A stretch of 64,000 bases of DNA from Microglena sp. YARC (taxonomy: Eukaryota; Chlorophyta; Chlorophyceae; Chlamydomonadales; Chlamydomonadaceae): assembly GCA_022414725.1 (NCBI GenBank), contig CM039462.1, forward strand, positions 74,833,803 through 74,897,802. The letters are read 5' to 3'. Shown here one piece after another: positions 1 to 11,400 of the stretch. The stretch's first letter is position 1, and each line of letters opens with the position of its first letter. The position numbers and the translations under genes are program-made. The notes beneath the pieces are model-generated. The model worked only from the letters and a program-made list of their open reading frames with translations. It searched no databases and was not told the origin of the DNA.

Positions 1-92
1 AGGAGAGCTAGGCAGAAGGGCCTAGCCTAAAACTCAGTACCACCTTTCAAAGCCACGTCACCACAACCCACTCTGACTCAGGAGAGTCGGTG

Positions 93-187
93 CTGATGTA
101 CTGCTTAGAGCATTCTCTTCTATTCTATTACGAGAATGGGGGGCCTGGTCGGCCCCCCATTCTTGTAATAGACCGGCAGTACATCAG
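93..187. mobile_element. Nested inverted repeat (foldback/MITE-like)
   Basis: An outer 12-bp perfect inverted repeat (CTGATGTACTGC at 93-104, its complement at 176-187) encloses an inner 22-bp stem (124-145 with 151-172, one mismatch) around a 5-base loop TGGTC. It could extrude as a long hairpin. No target duplication was identified. It is probably a small foldback or non-autonomous transposon end. Confidence 0.7.
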
Positions 188-349
188 TTAAAAATTCGAA
201 ACGGGAGAGCAAGTGAAGGGGACAGGGCAGGAGAGCCGAACTGACATCCTTGACGTCGATACGCAAGGCACGAGTTTAGGGATCTCCCCTGAGCTAAGTA
301 AATCAGTTTATAAAGCTGCTGGTTTGTGTAGAGGGGCCCACCTTCTTGG

Positions 350-551
350 CACTATTTTTCTTTTAGGCTACCAGCACCAGCTTCTAGGCAGCTCCCTGAG
401 ACTGCCATTGGTCCAAACCCAAAGATTCCAGGGGCACTGGGAAGCTGACGTTATCAGCTTCCAGCAGGTGCCTAGGTTGCTTAAGGTTAGGATGAAAAGA
501 GAGCCCAGGGAGGTGCCTAGAAGCTGCTGCTCGTAGCTAAAAAAAACTATA
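350..551. mobile_element. hAT-type MITE, CAGCTTCTAGGCAGCTCC family
   Basis: About 200 bp with long imperfect terminal inverted repeats containing AGCAGCAGCTTCTAGGCAG. It is flanked by a perfect 8-bp direct repeat CTTCTTGG (342-349 and 552-559). An 8-bp duplication is typical of hAT transposons. No transposase is present. Short ORFs on both strands here are by-products of the palindrome. Confidence 0.8.
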
Positions 552-559
552 CTTCTTGG

Positions 560-720
560 GTGTAAATACCCTTTCATACCCTGGGGTAGTGGGGTAGTCT
601 GGTGTACCCTGGGTTAGTGGATTAGTCTGGGTTAGTGGGTTAGTCTGGGTCAGTGGGATTGTCTGGGTTAGTGGGTTAGTCTGGAGTACACTGGGTTAGT
701 GGGGTATTGGGGTAGTCTGA
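560..720 (+). repeat. GGGTTAGTG-type tandem repeat
   Basis: A degenerate tandem array of units such as GGGTTAGTGGGTTAGTCT, with no coding potential. It resembles telomeric DNA only superficially. Nothing else was recognised between here and the next array. Confidence 0.6.
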
Positions 721-838
721 TAGGCAAAATCGTTAAATGCAAATTTAATTTATTTGTTATTGACTTCCGTATTCACTAGGTATGTGTTCTTGCAGTCCAT
801 CCTGTTAAGGCGTAGCCAAATGGGCTAAATATGCCATG

Positions 839-1760
839 CTACCATAGGCAGTTGGTGGTTTCCAGTGCAAGCAAACGTGCTGGACCCCTCAACCTCACGC
901 CCCATAATAAGGCGTACTATTTATTTATTTATTGCCATAGACACTCGGTGGTTGGCACCAGTGCAAGTAACCGGGCTCCCTCAACCTCACGCCTCATAAT
1001 GAGGCGTACTATTTATGATTGTAATCAGTGTTTTTTATTTCAGATTTCTGTAGTCCAGGTTGAGTAACTGCTTGGGCTACTCAACCCTGATTTCAGGATA
1101 GTTGCGTAGCCATCGCATGACGGAGCGCAAAGCGCGGAACCTAGGGGGTCGGGGGGCAGCGCGTCCCGGTATCGGGGGGTCCGGGGGTGTAGCATTCTAC
1201 GGAATGGCGACGCGTCGTCGAAAAATGAAACACTGATTGTACTGCCATAGAAAATTTGTGGTTGGCCCTAGTGCAAGAAAACGGGCTGGCCCCCTTAACC
1301 CCACACCTCGTAATAAAGCAAACTATTTATTTATTGCCATAGACACTCGGTGGTTGGCCCCAGTGCAAGCAAACGGGCTGGCCCCCTCAACCTCACTCTT
1401 CGTAATAAAGCATACTATTTATATATTGATTGCTATAGACAGTTGGTGGTAGGCCCCAGTGCAAGCAAACGGGCTGGCCCCCTCAACCTCACGCCTCATA
1501 ATAAAGCATACTATTTATTGATTGATTGCCATAGACAGTTGGTGGTTGGCCCCAGTGCAAGCAAATGGGCTGGCCCCCTTAACCTCACGCCTCATGATAA
1601 GGCATATTATTAATTTATGTATTGCCATAGACAGTTTGTGGTTGGCCCCAGTGCAAGCAAATGGGCTGGCCCCCTCAACCTCACGCTTCGTAATAAAGCA
1701 TACTATTGATTTATGAATTGCCATAGACAGTTTGTGGTTGGCCCCAGTGTAAGCAAACCT
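839..1760 (+). repeat. 93-bp tandem repeat (CCAGTGCAAGCAAACGGGCT family)
   Basis: About eight copies of a unit of 90-95 bp containing CCCAGTGCAAGCAAACGGGC, CTCAACCTCACGCCTCGTAA and an A/T-rich (TTTA)n end. A non-repetitive GC-rich interruption lies at about 1075-1235. Single copies recur at 10838-10925 (-), 13908-13993 (+), 23595-23672 (+) and 47226-47283 (-). The unit is therefore a dispersed retroelement-like end that has been amplified in tandem here. The apparent repeated peptides are not genes. Confidence 0.8.
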
Positions 1761-2039
1761 CTTGGTGCTGGTACCGGTGCGATTGTTGGTGGGTCGGCAC
1801 CTCCCTCTGATCTAAGGGCGCCCACTCCCTTGTGACGGGTAGGAAAGGATTCGCCACATCACATATAATCAATCTCTTGTTAAAAAAAGCAACTGGGGGA
1901 TCTTCCTATTCATCCAAGTATCTGTTCAAAAAGGGTATCTTACCATGGACCCTACGTGGACCCTTATAGTTGTTAATCAATATGTATATATATATGTATA
2001 TATATATATATACAATTTTATATATAAAAAACTCACAGT
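1761..2039. other. Intergenic, AT-rich, no gene seen
   Basis: Unique-looking sequence with a TATATA-rich stretch near 1980-2030. No conserved ORF, splice pattern or RNA gene was seen. Confidence 0.5.
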
Positions 2040-2660
2040 ATTGTATTTGCATGTGTGCAAGGTTTCTGCACGCTTGACCCCGGAGCCATGGAGCCGACGG
2101 CCGACAAATGGGAACATGCCTTGCTACCCCCTTGCTGCATATATATAAAATTAAATACAATTTATCTATATAAAAACTCACAGCATTGTACTTGCATGTG
2201 TGCAAGGTCCCCCCTCGCTTGAACCTTGAGCCATGGAGCCGACGGCCGACAAATGGGCTAATGCCTTGCTACCCCCTTGCTGCATTGGTAAGAGTTTTTT
2301 TTTTATTTTGAAAGGATTGTCACCTCTAAACCGGATACCTGTGCCTAATAACATACATTGGCAACTTGTTCTGAACCTTGAGCCATGGATCCGACGGCCG
2401 ACAAATGGGTTAATGCCTTGCTACCCCCTTGCTGCATTGGTAAGAGTGTTTTATTTGTTCTGAAAGGATTGTCGCATCTAAACCGGATACCTGTGCCCAA
2501 TAATATACATTGGCAACTTGTTCGGAACCTGGAGCCTTGGAACAGGCAGCTAGATGCGGATATTCCTTGTAAGAGATTGACATCTCTAAAGCGGATACCG
2601 GTGCCAGATACCATACATTTAATTTCCACTGTATCTCAAACTCAGGGCCCCCGTCGGTAA
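2040..2660 (+). repeat. Tandem repeat of about 145 bp
   Basis: Three to four diverged copies of a unit containing GAGCCATGGAGCCGACGGCC, GACAAATGGG and TTGCTACCCCCTTGCTGCAT, the last copies with AAACCGGATACC(T/G)GTGCC. Similar peptides in several frames reflect the repetition. No gene is supported. Confidence 0.7.
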
Positions 2661-2702
2661 AATGGTTGTTTAGGGTTCAGTTCATCAAAGTTTTTTTTTT
2701 CA

Positions 2703-2762
2703 TCCCTTCCTGTCACGGTTGGGCTAGTCCCTTTAGCCTTTTTTCCTACCCCTGAACTGTAT
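2703..2762 (+). mobile_element. Retroelement 3' end, CTGGACTGTAACA family
   Basis: A 60-bp dispersed segment reading CTTCCTGTCACGGTTGGGC ... AGTCCCTTTAGCC ... CCCTGAACTGTA. Relatives occur at 14550-14604, 19097-19155, 31941-31999 and 52860-52919 (+) and at 23523-23575, 32473-32530 and 45186-45235 (-). Several copies run directly into a microsatellite at the TGTAAC end, as retroelement tails do. Confidence 0.55.
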
Positions 2763-2888
2763 ATACGTACAGGTTAATTTAATTAATTCATACTGAGTTC
2801 AGCTGAATCAGTCAATAAAAACATGTTGTTTTCAGGAGTAAAAAAAGGGTTGATCCTTAATGCCTAAAAAACCCGAGGAGGGCCGACC

Positions 2889-2899
2889 TCCCCCCCCCC

Positions 2900-2935
<36 letters not shown>

Positions 2936-2936
2936 A
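2889..2936 (+). repeat. Poly-C tract
   Basis: An almost pure C run of nearly 50 bases, interrupted once by T. One of many C/G homopolymers in the window. Confidence 0.9.
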
Positions 2937-3059
2937 TAAATAGAAATAATAGGCATGACTTGAAATTATATATTGATTCTGGGTCCTAACACTATGGCGC
3001 ACACAATGACATCCTCATAATTGCCAAACAGGGATTGTGTGAGAGTTAAAATACTCACC

Positions 3060-3361
3060 TATTCACCCAACCACCCACCCAACCACATTACCCACCCATA
3101 CCCACCCATCCATACCCATCCATACCCATCCATACCCATCCATACCACCCATACTCACCCATTCACCCATCCATACCACCCATTCACTCACCCATACCAA
3201 TCCTTGCCACCCATACTCACCCACCCGTACCCACCCACTTTCTCCACCCTAAATATTATATAATATAATTAAATCATCATCTCAGCTGGGATGATAATAA
3301 AAAACATTGATGGACTTAACCCCAAAGAATCGATTTACCAATGACTGAACCTGTGCATGAT

Positions 3362-3398
<37 letters not shown>

Positions 3399-3440
3399 AC
3401 ACACCCACACACCCACACACCACCCATTAACCCATCTCAA
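3060..3440 (+). repeat. CCAYCC-rich repeat and C(n)(CA)n tract
   Basis: ACCCATCCATACC-type repeats (3060-3250) are followed, after a short unique spacer, by a C run (3364-3396) passing into CACACAC repeats. The low-complexity Pro/His/Thr ORFs are not genes. Confidence 0.8.
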
Positions 3441-3639
3441 GAAATCAAAGAAATTGACCCACACCCACCCAGAAATCATTACACAACTGACCCCACGCCC
3501 ACGCCCACCCATCCCAAGGCTTATGGAGGGCTGAAGGTAGCAAGGGCACCCATTGCGTGCTTCCCAATGCTTTTTCCCCCGCGGCCGCCCCCACCACTAA
3601 ATTGCGCGTTTGCGTTAAGGTTGTGTATAACACTAATAA

Positions 3640-4200
3640 TAATAATAACCATACTTATAGTAGTAACAATACTAATAATATTATTAATTACTGAATAATC
3701 ATACTAATACTATCTCCATAGGTGCCTAAGTCAGACCCTGAGTGATACGGATGGATTGAGCCTATGCCCTCAAGTCCAAAAACAATTATTGTTTGCTAAT
3801 AAGTTGCCCAACCACATCAGTTCAACATACAAATACTCGGATTTGGGTTTTCTCAAATGGTGGGAACCAGGTCAAGTGAAACATGCTAATTTGTTACTAT
3901 GGGGTTCCCTAAGTCGATACGGGTTCTACGCAGGAAGTGATACGGAGCCTATCGCGACCGAAACAAGCCATTTTAAAAGAACACTGAGTACAAATGTTGT
4001 GTAACGTCTTTCCCTACCGGTTGTTATTACAGAAGGTCTTGGAAGGCAGTACACAGGCAGTACAGTTGAGTACGGACCCCAAAAACACTGATTATTTACA
4101 TTTCGTGGGTGTCCTAAGTCTAGGTCAGAACTGCATAGCCTTAATTGAAACATTTTGGGCCTCGGTTTTGCTCTGTCAGTTTTTGTTTCCGTCTCTGTGA
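3640..4200. other. Intergenic, no gene recognised
   Basis: An ATAATA-rich stretch (3630-3700) is followed by about 500 bp of complex sequence. An 82-codon ORF (3756-4004, +) was examined. It has no recognisable domain and no convincing splice context, so coding status is unresolved. Confidence 0.4.
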
Positions 4201-4209
4201 CTCTGTCGT

Positions 4210-5315
4210 TGTGTCTTTGTCTTCGTGTATCTATCTGCTTCTCTGTCTCAGTCTCAATGCCTCAGTCTGCTTCTCTATCTGTCTCAGTCTAAGTGTATGA
4301 GACTGCTTCTCTATCTGTCCCAATCTCATTGTCTCAGTCTGATTCTCTGTCTCAGTCTCAATGTATCAGTCTTCTTCTTTATCTGTCTCAGTCTACTTCT
4401 CTGTCTCAGTCTCACTAGTGTCTTGGTCTGCTTCTCAGTTGCACTCTCAGTGTCATAGTCTGCTTCTCTCTCTTTCTGCCTCAGTGTCTCAGTTTGCTTC
4501 TCAGTTGCAGTCTCAGTGTCATAGTCTGCTTCTCTCTCTTTCTGCCTCAGTGTCTCAGTTTGCGTCTCCGTTGCAGTCTCAGTGTCATAGTTTGCTTCTC
4601 TCTCTTTCTGACTCAGTGTCTCAGTTTGCTTCTCAGTTGCAGTCTCAGTGTCATAGTCTGCTTCTCTCTCTTTTTGCCTCAGTGTCTCAGTTTGCTTCTC
4701 AGTTGCAGTCTCAGTGTCTCAGTCTTCTTCTCAGTTGTAGTCTCAGTGTCATAGTCTGCTTCTCTCTCCTTCTCTCTCAGTGTCATAGTCTGCTTCTCAG
4801 ATGCAGTCCCAGTGTCTCAGTCTGCTTCTCTATCTGTCTCAGTTTTAGTGTCCCAGTCAGGTTCTATGTCCCAGTCTAAATGTACCAATCTGCATCTATG
4901 CCTAACTCATTTTAAGGTTCTCAGTCTGCTTCTGTATCTGTCTCAGGCTCAGTGTCTTGGTCTGCTTCTATGTCTGAGTCTCTGTGTCGCAGTCTGCTTC
5001 TCTATCTGTCTAAGTCTCAGTATCTCAGTCTGCGTCTCTGCCTCAGTCTCAGTGTCACATTCTGCTCCTCTATCTGTCTCAATCAGTCTCAGCCTGCTTC
5101 TCTGTCTTAGTATCAGTGTCTCATTCTGATTCTATGTCTCATTATCAGTGGCGCAGTCTGCTTCTCTATCTGTCTAAGTCTCAGTATCTCAGTCTGCCTC
5201 TCTGTCTCAGTCTTAGTGTCACGGTAAGCTTCTCTATCTGTCTCAATCAGTCTCAGTCTGCTTCTCTGTCTCAGTCTCCATGTCTCTTTCTTCTTCTATG
5301 TCTCAGTCTCAAGTA
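4210..5315 (+). repeat. CTCAGTCTGCTTCTCTGTCT minisatellite
   Basis: About 1.1 kb of degenerate TCTCAG / TGCTTCTC repeats with a higher-order unit of 60-66 bp between about 4450 and 4790. Serine/leucine/cysteine-rich ORFs of up to 172 codons exist in several frames and are artefacts. One higher-order unit recurs inverted at 46597-46665, inside a myosin intron. Confidence 0.85.
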
Positions 5316-5339
5316 CTTTATACATATTCACAATAATCA

Positions 5340-5475
5340 TAAGCCCCCCACACCACACTCATCCCCCCCCCCCCCCCCCCCCCACACACACACACCTACA
5401 CCCACACCCACTCCACCCCCCTACCCACACCCACATCCTCCCCCCCCCCCCCCCACACACACACACACCTACACA
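5340..5475 (+). repeat. Two C(n)(CA)n compound microsatellites
   Basis: Two poly-C runs (about 5365-5382 and 5440-5453), each immediately followed by CACACA, separated by CCACACCCAC-type sequence. Confidence 0.85.
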
Positions 5476-5489
5476 GGTGTGGCCCTTGT

Positions 5490-5846
5490 TTGGTGTTGGA
5501 AGAACCTGGCGCTGGTTGCATGCCATCTCTAACTCAGTCGCCTGGATCTGTGGAGTATGTGAGTGGAATGGCAGCTGGTACGCCCTGCGACACCGTAATT
5601 CAGTGCATTGATGCTGTGACGGCACAAGATCCGACACTAAGCCATTGCAACAGTCCATTCTGCCAAAGGGAGTCATATGCCATACCGTTACAGATGCTAC
5701 GTGAAACCCATGTAGAACTGATAGAAGATGAAACCCGTTACACCTTGCCACGGGGCGCAAAGTTGAATTCAACCTTCGAAGGAACCTTCCCGGTCGCTTG
5801 CACTGCACTTTTCATCCCAGGAAGTGGGACGCCGTGCACAAAATAG
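5490..5846 (+). CDS. Uncharacterised ORF or exon candidate (118 codons)
   Basis: An open frame of 118 codons in complex, non-repetitive sequence, with mixed composition rather than a low-complexity peptide. No domain, signal peptide or membrane segment was recognised. The opposite strand is also open for 149 codons, so this may be chance or a decayed transposon fragment. Function unknown. Confidence 0.15.
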   Translation: MVLEEPGAGCMPSLTQSPGSVEYVSGMAAGTPCDTVIQCIDAVTAQDPTLSHCNSPFCQRESYAIPLQMLRETHVELIEDETRYTLPRGAKLNSTFEGTFPVACTALFIPGSGTPCTK

Positions 5847-5999
5847 ATGGGCGCTCTGGAGGGTCCCCTGGTGGTCGGCCCAGGGGGCCGTGCTGCATTT
5901 TTTCGTACTACTTAAAATTTACATCGCCAGGAATGTGGATGGCTATTGTGCATACATATTCGCCCGCGCAAAACTTGTTTGGAATTAAATACAAACTTG

Positions 6000-6060
6000 C
6001 ACCATGGATCAGGAGGGCAGGTGTGTGTGTGTGTGGGGTGGGTGGGGTGGGGGTGGGGGC
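6000..6060 (+). repeat. TG/GGGTG-rich microsatellite
   Basis: A short GTGTGTGTG run passing into GGGTGGGGTGGGGGTGG. Low complexity. Confidence 0.7.
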
Positions 6061-6299
6061 AGAGCAGGAGGGTAGCAAGAGGCCATGGAGAGTCTAGAGG
6101 GCAGAGAGGACAAAGGCATGAGGGGTAGGAGGTCAAGAGGCCGAAAGGATAAGGAGGTGGGAGTGCCATGCAGACCAGAGAATGATAGAGGGGCACAACG
6201 TATGGTACGACAGCGGGGAGTCGGGCAATTCTCTTGAAGGGTGGTGAATATCACATAGCTCGCTGACATGATCGAAATTGTGCATCTGTTATCCCAGTT

Positions 6300-7735
6300 C
6301 ATGCTTGAGGGGATATTGAAGTTGCGAGGCTTAATGAGTATTGGCACAAGAAGATTGAAGTTGCTTTGCAACTATTGAAGTTGCGAGGCTTTACGAGTAT
6401 TGATTCAAGGAAACAGAAGTTGCTTTGCGACTATTGAAGTTGCGAGGCTTTGCTAGTACTGGCTCAAGGATATTGAAGTTGCGAGGCTTAATGAGTATTG
6501 GCACAAGGAGATGGAAGTTGCTTTGCAACTATTGAAGTTCCGAGGCTTCACGAGTATTGGCACAAGGTTATTGAAGTTGCTTTGCGACTATTGAAGTTGC
6601 TTTATTTGGGACTAAAGAAGTTGCGAGGCTTTGCAAGTACTGGTTCAAGGAAATAGAAGTTGCTTTGCGTCTTTTGAAGTTGCGAGGCTTTGCTAGTACT
6701 GGCACAAGGATATTGAAGTTGCTTTGCGACTATTGAAGTTGCAAGGCTTTGCTAGTACTGGGCTACTGGCACAAGGAGATTGAAGTGGCTTTGCAACTAT
6801 TGAAGTTGCAAGGCTTTGCTAGTACTGGCAAGGATATTGAAGTTGCCTTGCGACTATTGAACTTGCTTTGCGATTATTGAAGTTGCGAGGCTTTGCGAGT
6901 ACTAGGACAAGGATATAGAAGTTGCTTTACCACGATTGAAGTTGCTTTGCGATTATTGAAGTTGCGAGGCTTTGCGAGTACAAGTACAAGGATATAGAAG
7001 TTGCTTTGAACTTATTGAAGTTGCGAGGCTTTGCAAGTACCGGCATAAGGATATTGAAGTTTCTTTGCGACAATTGAAGTTGTGAGCCTTCACAAGCACT
7101 GGCGCAAGGATATTGAAGTTGCTTTGCGACTATTCAAGCTGCGAGGCTTTGCTAGTACTGACACAAGGATATTAAAGTTGCCATGCAACTTTTGAAGTTT
7201 CGAGGCTTTGCTAGTACTGACACAAGGATATTGAAGTTGCTTTGCAACTTTTGAAGTTTCGAGGCTTTGCTAGTACTGACACAATGATATTGAAGTTGCT
7301 TTGCGATTATTGAAGTTGCGAGGCTTTGACTTTTCAGTCGTAGGTGTTTACACTGTAGACTCAATGGAATGAAGATAAGAGTTAATCGCAATATAGCGAT
7401 ATATCAGGGAGATCTAATGCGTACTTCATTGTACTGCTTAGTGGCGTGCGGGCCATAGCTAGCCCGGACGTCTGGCGGCAGACAACACGGGTCACGGAGG
7501 GACCAGGGACTGGTGTGACTTTGCCTACTCTGGTGCTAGCGAACATAATAAGTCGGACAATAAAAGTACTGGCACAAGGATATTGAAGTTGCTTTGCGAT
7601 TATTGAAGTTGCGAGGCTTTGCGAGTACTAGTACAAGGATACTAAAGTTGCTTTGCGACTGTTGGAGTTGCTTTGTGACAATTGAAGTTGCGACAATTGA
7701 AGTTTTCTAGCTTTGAGAGTACTGAATATGACAGT
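6300..7735 (+). repeat. GAAGTTGCGAGGCTTTGC minisatellite
   Basis: Many copies of a unit of about 55-60 bp built from ATTGAAGTTGCGAGGCTTTG, AGTACTGGCACAAGGATATT and GAAGTTGCTTTGCGACT. The array is interrupted at about 7335-7560 by an unrelated element and then resumes to 7735. Confidence 0.9.
7335..7560 (+). mobile_element. Dispersed 220-bp element inside a tandem array
   Basis: Non-repetitive sequence containing CGTGCGGGCCATAGCTAGCC and GTCTGGCGGCAGACAACAC. A diverged inverse copy occupies 24309-24525 and is likewise embedded in a different minisatellite. No ORF of note; it may be a SINE or a foldback element. Confidence 0.45.
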
Positions 7736-8299
7736 CGCGTTCTCACCACTCATCAATCACTACGACAGCTGGTAAAAGGACCGCTTTTTACGTATGATTT
7801 TTTGTCAAAATAACGAAAATTATTACCAGTAATATCGTAAAAGTCTTGGTATTGGTTGTCCTTCTTACGCTGAGGATCTGTTTTTTGTACATTAGGAATC
7901 GAGCATGACGTAGTCCAAGTTCCAAGTTGGCAGAAGAAAAAATGTAGCCATCCAATCCATCTGCCTGCAGGCAGTGAGCAGCCTGAAGGCTGATAGACCA
8001 TGTAATCAATCAAATCGATGATGATGATGAATGAATTACACTCAGTACAGCATTGCTTTGGAAATATAAACAAAACCTGCACCAGCGAGATACACATCAG
8101 ATAACACGCCCAATACTTCATTTCTAGGAATACATCTACCAACGGAGACGCAGGAGGTACCGTATTGAATAAAGTGAAACAGTACTGTACTGAATCAAAG
8201 TGAGACAGTACAACAATATGAGGTGACCTGGAGAAGTCTTTAAACTATCTAACCCGCTAATGGCAGACCGAGCAATACCTCTCTGTGCTAACAGGCTGC
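7736..8299. other. Intergenic; hairpin-type retroelement end at 7968-8020
   Basis: Contains GTGAGCAGCCTGAAGGCTG followed by ACCATGTAATCAATCAAATC, a member of a dispersed family with a CAGCC...GGCTG hairpin before TGTAA. A 129-codon minus-strand ORF (8142-7753) crosses this repeat and is not considered a gene. Confidence 0.45.
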
Positions 8300-8502
8300 C
8301 ATAGCTTTTATTTTCAGCTACCAGCAGCAGCTTCTAGACAGCTCCCCTAGCTTGCTACCCAGCCTAACCTTAAGTAATGTGGTGCGTCTTGAAGCTGGCA
8401 GAATCAGATTTCCAGCCATGTTGAAATCTAGGAGCTTAAACCAGCGGCTAGCTCAGGGAGCTACCTAGAAGCTGCTGCATGTAGCTGAAAAGAAAAGCTA
8501 TG
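8300..8502. mobile_element. MITE with CATAGCTTTT terminal inverted repeats
   Basis: Left end CATAGCTTTTATTTTCAGCT and right end AGCTGAAAAGAAAAGCTATG are near-perfect inverted repeats, followed inward by CAGCAGCTTCTAGACAGCTC and its complement. Same family as 350-551. Flanking octamers are only partly alike, so the target duplication is uncertain. Confidence 0.75.
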
Positions 8503-8539
8503 CTGACCGCGTCCCTAGAAACTAATCTCAAGTTCACAA

Positions 8540-8790
8540 TAATCTGGCTATAAGAAGCTTACATTCTGGCTATAAGAAGCTCATATTCTGGCTATATAAT
8601 GGTCGTATTCTGGCTATAATAAGCTTCTAGTCTGGGTATAAGAAGCTTATATCCTGGCTGCAAGAAGCTTATATTCTGGATTTAAGAAGCTTATGTTCTA
8701 GCTATAAGCTCATATTCTGACTATAGAATGGTCGCATCCTGGCTATAAGACGCTTATATCCTGGCTATAAGAAGCTCATATTGGTGATAT
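8540..8790 (+). repeat. CTGGCTATAAGAAGCTTATA tandem repeat
   Basis: About ten copies of a unit of about 24 bp, CTGGCTATAAGAAGCTTATATT, with variants. Confidence 0.85.
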
Positions 8791-8854
8791 AAATAAATAC
8801 GCCGCCGCCACCAGCCTGGTAAAGACTCGACATTGCTACAGAAGACTATCTAGC

Positions 8855-9900
8855 CCACCTACTTAATCTATTGCCACTATTTTCGGTGGTCAAGTATCAA
8901 TCTATTGCCACTATTTCCGGTAGTCAACAAGACCACCAGGGTGGACAAGGTCCACTACTACTAGTTTCACGACTTCTTCTATTTTCACTACTTCAAGGTC
9001 CACGACTACTAGTTTCATGTTCCCATACCATCTTGGATGTTGGTAAGCATGCAATGGTTGACTGTGCTGACCTATACAGCTCACGCCCTCTGCGTTGACT
9101 AGGCTGAGCAAAACAGCTAATCAGAAGCAGTTCAGCCGAACAGTACGGTGTAGCAGTACAGTGAAGTAGTTACAGCTTCATAACTTCCATTGTAAATATG
9201 ACGCTCATGTTATAATGAATATTATGGTTGACTGAGATGGTTCATACAGCTCACACTGTCTGTGTTGACTGGGCTAATCAGTACAGCTAATCAGTACAGC
9301 TCATGCCTTCCATGTCGATATGACGTTCATCTTAGAATGAATACTATGGTTGACTCAGCTGATCCGATCAGCCCATGCCCTCCGTGTTGACTGGGCTAAT
9401 CAGTACAGCGAAGTAGTACAGCTAATCAGTACAGCTCAAGCCTTCTGTGTCTATATGACATTCATCTGACAATGAATACTATGGTCGAATGAGATGGTTG
9501 TCACAGCTCACACTGTCCGTGTTGACTGGGCTAATCAGTACAGCCAAGCAGTGCAGCTAATCAGTACAGCTCATGCCTTCCATGTCTCTATATATAAATG
9601 ACGCTCATCTTAGAATGAATACCATGGTTGACTGATCTGATCCGATTAGCCTACGCCCTCCATGTTGACTGGGCTAATCAGTACAGTTAAGTAGTACAGC
9701 TAATCAGTATAGCCAAGCTTTACAGCTCAAGCCTTCTGTGCCTATATGACATTCATCTTATAATGAATGCTATAGATGACTGAGCTGATCTCTACAGCGC
9801 ACACCCTCTGTGTTGACTGGGCTAATCAGTGCAGCTAGGCAATACAGCTAAGTAGTACAGCTCATGCTTTCCGCGTCGATATGAGACTCATCTTAGAATG
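8855..9900 (+). repeat. Tandem repeat of 120-150 bp (GGGCTAATCAGTACAGCTAA)
   Basis: Five to six long units, each with GTTGACTGGGCTAATCAGTA, CAGCTCATGCCTTCCATGTC and GAATGAATACTATGGTTGAC. At 8855-9000 there is a separate short duplication (ATCTATTGCCACTATTTYCG). No coding potential is supported. Confidence 0.85.
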
Positions 9901-10084
9901 GATTTGGTGGTTGAACTGTTGAGCGTCTCCCTTCTTGTAATAGTTGGATCGGCTGTCGGGTACCGCAATGCGGGACTGAGGAGTTGGTGGGTTCCAGCCA
10001 AAGTGGTGATGGTGTGACAGGTGCGGCTGGTAGGTGGCGCCTTGAAGGGGCTGGGATCCAACGAAAGAAGGGTGGGTGGGGTAC

Positions 10085-10360
10085 TTCACATCCGTCCTGT
10101 TGAGGGGGTGGGTGGGTAAGTGGGTGGGTGGAAAGGAGAATGGGCGGTTGGGTGGGGAGGATGGATGGCAGGGTGGGTGGGGGGTAAGTGGAAGGGAGGA
10201 AAAGGGGGTTAGGTGGGAGGATGGATGACAGGGTGGGTGGGGGGTAAGTGGAAGGGAGAATAGGGGGTTAGGTGGGAAGATGGATGACAGGGTGGGTGGG
10301 GGTAAGTGGAAGGGAGAATAGGGGGTTAGGTGGGAGGATGGATGACAGGGTGGGTGGAGG
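10085..10360 (+). repeat. G-rich minisatellite, about 62-bp unit
   Basis: Four to five units containing GGTGGGTGGGGGGTAAGTGG, AAGGGAGAATAGGGGGTTAG and GTGGGAGGATGGATGACAG. Confidence 0.9.
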
Positions 10361-10419
10361 CATGGCGTTTGCTCTTGATAGTTTCAAGGTTCACACATGA
10401 ATGCATGTGGAGGCTTCAT

Positions 10420-10815
10420 CCCCCCCCCACCCCCCCCGCCCCGCCCCCTCCTTTCATTTTCTCTGGATTTTTACCCCTTGGCTTTGACCTTGAGTCCCCA
10501 CCACATCCCCTGACAAAGACATCGCTGTTACCCAAGAGCTGGTGGTGTTGGTGGGGATGTCGGTGATGTTGGTGGGTGATGTTGGTGATGTTGGTGGGGG
10601 TTGGTGGTGATGTTGTTGGGGGTTGGTGGTGATGTTGGTGATGTTTTTGGGGGTTGTTGGTGATGTTGTTGATGTTGTTGGAGGTTGTTGGTGATGTCGG
10701 TGATGTTGGTGGGGGTTGTTGATGATGTTGGTGATGTCGGTGGTGTTGGTGAGGTTGGTGGAGGTTGTTGGTGATGTCGGTGATGTTGCCGGGGGTTGTT
10801 GGTGATGAACGGGTA
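10420..10815 (+). repeat. C-rich tract and GGTGATGTTGGT repeat
   Basis: A C-rich run (10420-10450) and, at 10535-10805, a long degenerate GGTGATGTTGGTGG repeat. The opposite strand reads as Thr/His/Pro-rich ORFs, which are spurious. Confidence 0.85.
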
Positions 10816-10837
10816 ACACATAGGCAGTTCAGTCCTG

Positions 10838-10925
10838 TCACACAAATAAATAAACAAATGGTACGCCTTATTGCAAGGTGTGAGGTTGATGGGGGGCAGC
10901 CCATTTGCTTGCACTGAGGCCAACC
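10838..10925 (-). mobile_element. Single inverted copy of the 93-bp element
   Basis: Reverse complement of the unit tandemly repeated at 839-1760, including the (TTTA)n end at its left side (AAATAAATAAACAAATGG). Confidence 0.7.
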
Positions 10926-11400
10926 ACCAATCCTTTTACATATATCCCTGTTATTTTCTATTTAAGGGTGGTTGGAAGACCCCTCCGGATGTTGTGGAGC
11001 GGGCCGGTCTTGGGTCGTGGGTTATCTATGGCCTATCTATGCCAGGCTGCTGATTTCATCATATCAACAACTATATTTTTGCTGCCTTATAGATGTCGCC
11101 GTCATGTATGTTTTTTTGTTTTTTGTAGCTATTGGATGGATGGAACCATCTTCTCAACTTATTACAACTCCAATCAACAGGGTCTCAAACCGGTAGTATT
11201 GCTGCCTTACCAACATATGATAATGAAACCCCAAACGAGAAAAGCGCTATGTAGCTTGCTGCTTACCCTGTACGTGGTGGGGGCTGATTTTTGTTATCAT
11301 TCGTCTCTGTATCCCATCTCCTATTCTTGATGATTTCTCTTTGAAAAGAATACAACTTAGATACCCAGTGCTCACTGACCAGAAATAAAGCTTTTGTTAC
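10926..11400. other. Intergenic, complex sequence, no gene recognised
   Basis: Complex sequence with a possible acceptor (TTTTTTGTAG at about 11117-11128) before a frame reading YWMDGTIFSTYYNS. No homology was recognised and no partner exon was found. It could be a gene remnant. Confidence 0.25.

Noticed and set aside
2040..2660. Repeated small proteins (EPTADKWANALLPPCC type)
   Set aside because: Tandem DNA repeat units; the frame is not preserved between copies.
4361..4879. 172-codon Ser/Gln/Cys-rich ORF
   Set aside because: Degenerate CTCAG minisatellite; all frames are open for long stretches.
7753..8142. 129-codon minus-strand ORF
   Set aside because: It crosses a dispersed hairpin-type repeat, no domain was seen, and a second frame is also open.
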